Of a DNA stretch of 6,307 nucleotides, positions 5,888 to 6,307 are shown in pieces. Every line of letters starts with the position of its first letter. Position 1 is the stretch's first letter. The stretch comes from Betaproteobacteria bacterium. Lineage in GTDB: Bacteria; Pseudomonadota; Gammaproteobacteria; Burkholderiales; Burkholderiaceae_C. The DNA is taken from positions 1 through 6,307 of the forward strand of contig RFNL01000242.1 in the NCBI GenBank assembly GCA_009927195.1, given 5' to 3'. Below the pieces are notes generated by a model. It did not search any database. It was not told the origin of the DNA and worked only from the letters and a program-made list of their open reading frames with translations. Both the position numbers and the translations under genes were made by a program.

Positions 5888-5951
5888 AAACCATTCAAAA
5901 CACCGCACCCTCATCTGAGGCGCCATACCGTCACCGACCACACAAAAGTCC

Positions 5952-6260
5952 ATGAAAAAAATACACTGTTTCATCCTGCTGTGCTTGCACTTGGGGGTGT
6001 TTGCGCAAACTCAAGACTGCGATACGCTGCTGGACAACGACGAGCAGGCAATTTGCTCTGCACTGCAACAAAAAGCCACTCGGTTTTGCGATGCCATATC
6101 GACCCAAGACAAGAGATTGCTCTGCATGGCCAAGGTGCAACCCAACTCTTATACCTGCGAAAATATCAAAGCCGCTGGTATTCGCTCAGAGTGTTTGTTG
6201 CACGTCAAAAAAGTACAGTCCGCGGCCATATACAACTACCCGAGCAGCAAAAAACCATGA
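5952..6260 (+). CDS. Exported six-cysteine repeat protein, function unknown
   Basis: A 102-residue protein I cannot assign to a named family. Residues 1-18 (MKKIHCFILLCLHLGVFA) form a signal peptide with likely cleavage after VFA. No convincing lipobox is present: the residues before C11 and C23 do not fit. The mature part has six cysteines at 23, 35, 46, 58, 69 and 81, so the spacings alternate 12, 11, 12, 11, 12. This makes three units of about 23 residues, each beginning C-[DE]-x-[IL] and carrying a second Cys 12 residues later (CDTLLDNDEQAIC, CDAISTQDKRLLC, CENIKAAGIRSEC). The pattern suggests short helices tied by disulphides in the periplasm or outside the cell. The tail after residue 85 is basic and Ser/Tyr-rich. 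There is no clear Shine-Dalgarno or promoter in the 64 bases upstream. Composition seems more AT-rich than ispB. The regular cysteine spacing argues that it is a real gene. Confidence 0.75.
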   Translation: MKKIHCFILLCLHLGVFAQTQDCDTLLDNDEQAICSALQQKATRFCDAISTQDKRLLCMAKVQPNSYTCENIKAAGIRSECLLHVKKVQSAAIYNYPSSKKP

Positions 6261-6307
6261 AATTTCTGCCATCTGGCCATCAGGGGCTTTGTTACACTTC
6301 TTGTCCA

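Noticed and set aside
5908..5919. CCTC-ATCT-GAGG hairpin between the lysine-rich gene and the six-cysteine gene
   Set aside because: A 4-bp stem with no T-run; no support as a terminator or operator.
6257..6307. ATG overlapping the stop of the six-cysteine gene (ATGA), open to the window end for 17 codons
   Set aside because: Too short to judge; the encoded MKFLPSGHQGLCYTSC resembles nothing I recognise. The last 47 bases otherwise show nothing I can support.

Overview
This window looks like a housekeeping region of a beta-proteobacterium, most likely order Burkholderiales, family Comamonadaceae. The basis is gene order and the close resemblance of the encoded RppH, ProB, ObgE, L27, L21 and IspB to proteins of that group. 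The composition seems only moderately GC-rich, closer to freshwater relatives such as Limnohabitans or Rhodoferax than to Acidovorax, but I cannot fix the genus by eye.

Layout: (1) 1-885, minus strand: the 5' part of proS (prolyl-tRNA synthetase), cut by the window edge in its editing domain. (2) 886-992: a compact divergent promoter region. (3) 993-1598, plus: rppH, the Nudix RNA pyrophosphohydrolase. It converges on proB with 20 bp between the stop codons. (4) 4531-1619, minus: rplU, rpmA, obgE, proB in transcription order (L21, L27, the Obg ribosome-assembly GTPase, glutamate 5-kinase). A strong intrinsic terminator lies between rpmA and obgE. (5) 4532-4707: a divergent control region holding the rplU promoter and 5' stem-loop, an 18-bp palindrome, and a TATAAT box for ispB. 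(6) 4708-5691, plus: ispB, the long-chain polyprenyl diphosphate synthase for the quinone side chain, followed by a 60-residue lysine-rich small protein and a 102-residue secreted protein with evenly spaced cysteines.

How the genes fit together: rplU, rpmA and obgE make or assemble the large ribosomal subunit, and ispB supplies the ubiquinone tail. proB starts proline synthesis and proS charges proline, with the mRNA-decay enzyme rppH between them.

Most of the window is ordinary core genome. The parts worth a second look are the six-cysteine periodic exported protein at the right end, the operator-like palindromes in both divergent intergenic regions, the stem-loop at the predicted 5' end of the rplU transcript, and the terminator that separates obgE-proB from the ribosomal genes. 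I see no mobile element, CRISPR array, tRNA or rRNA.
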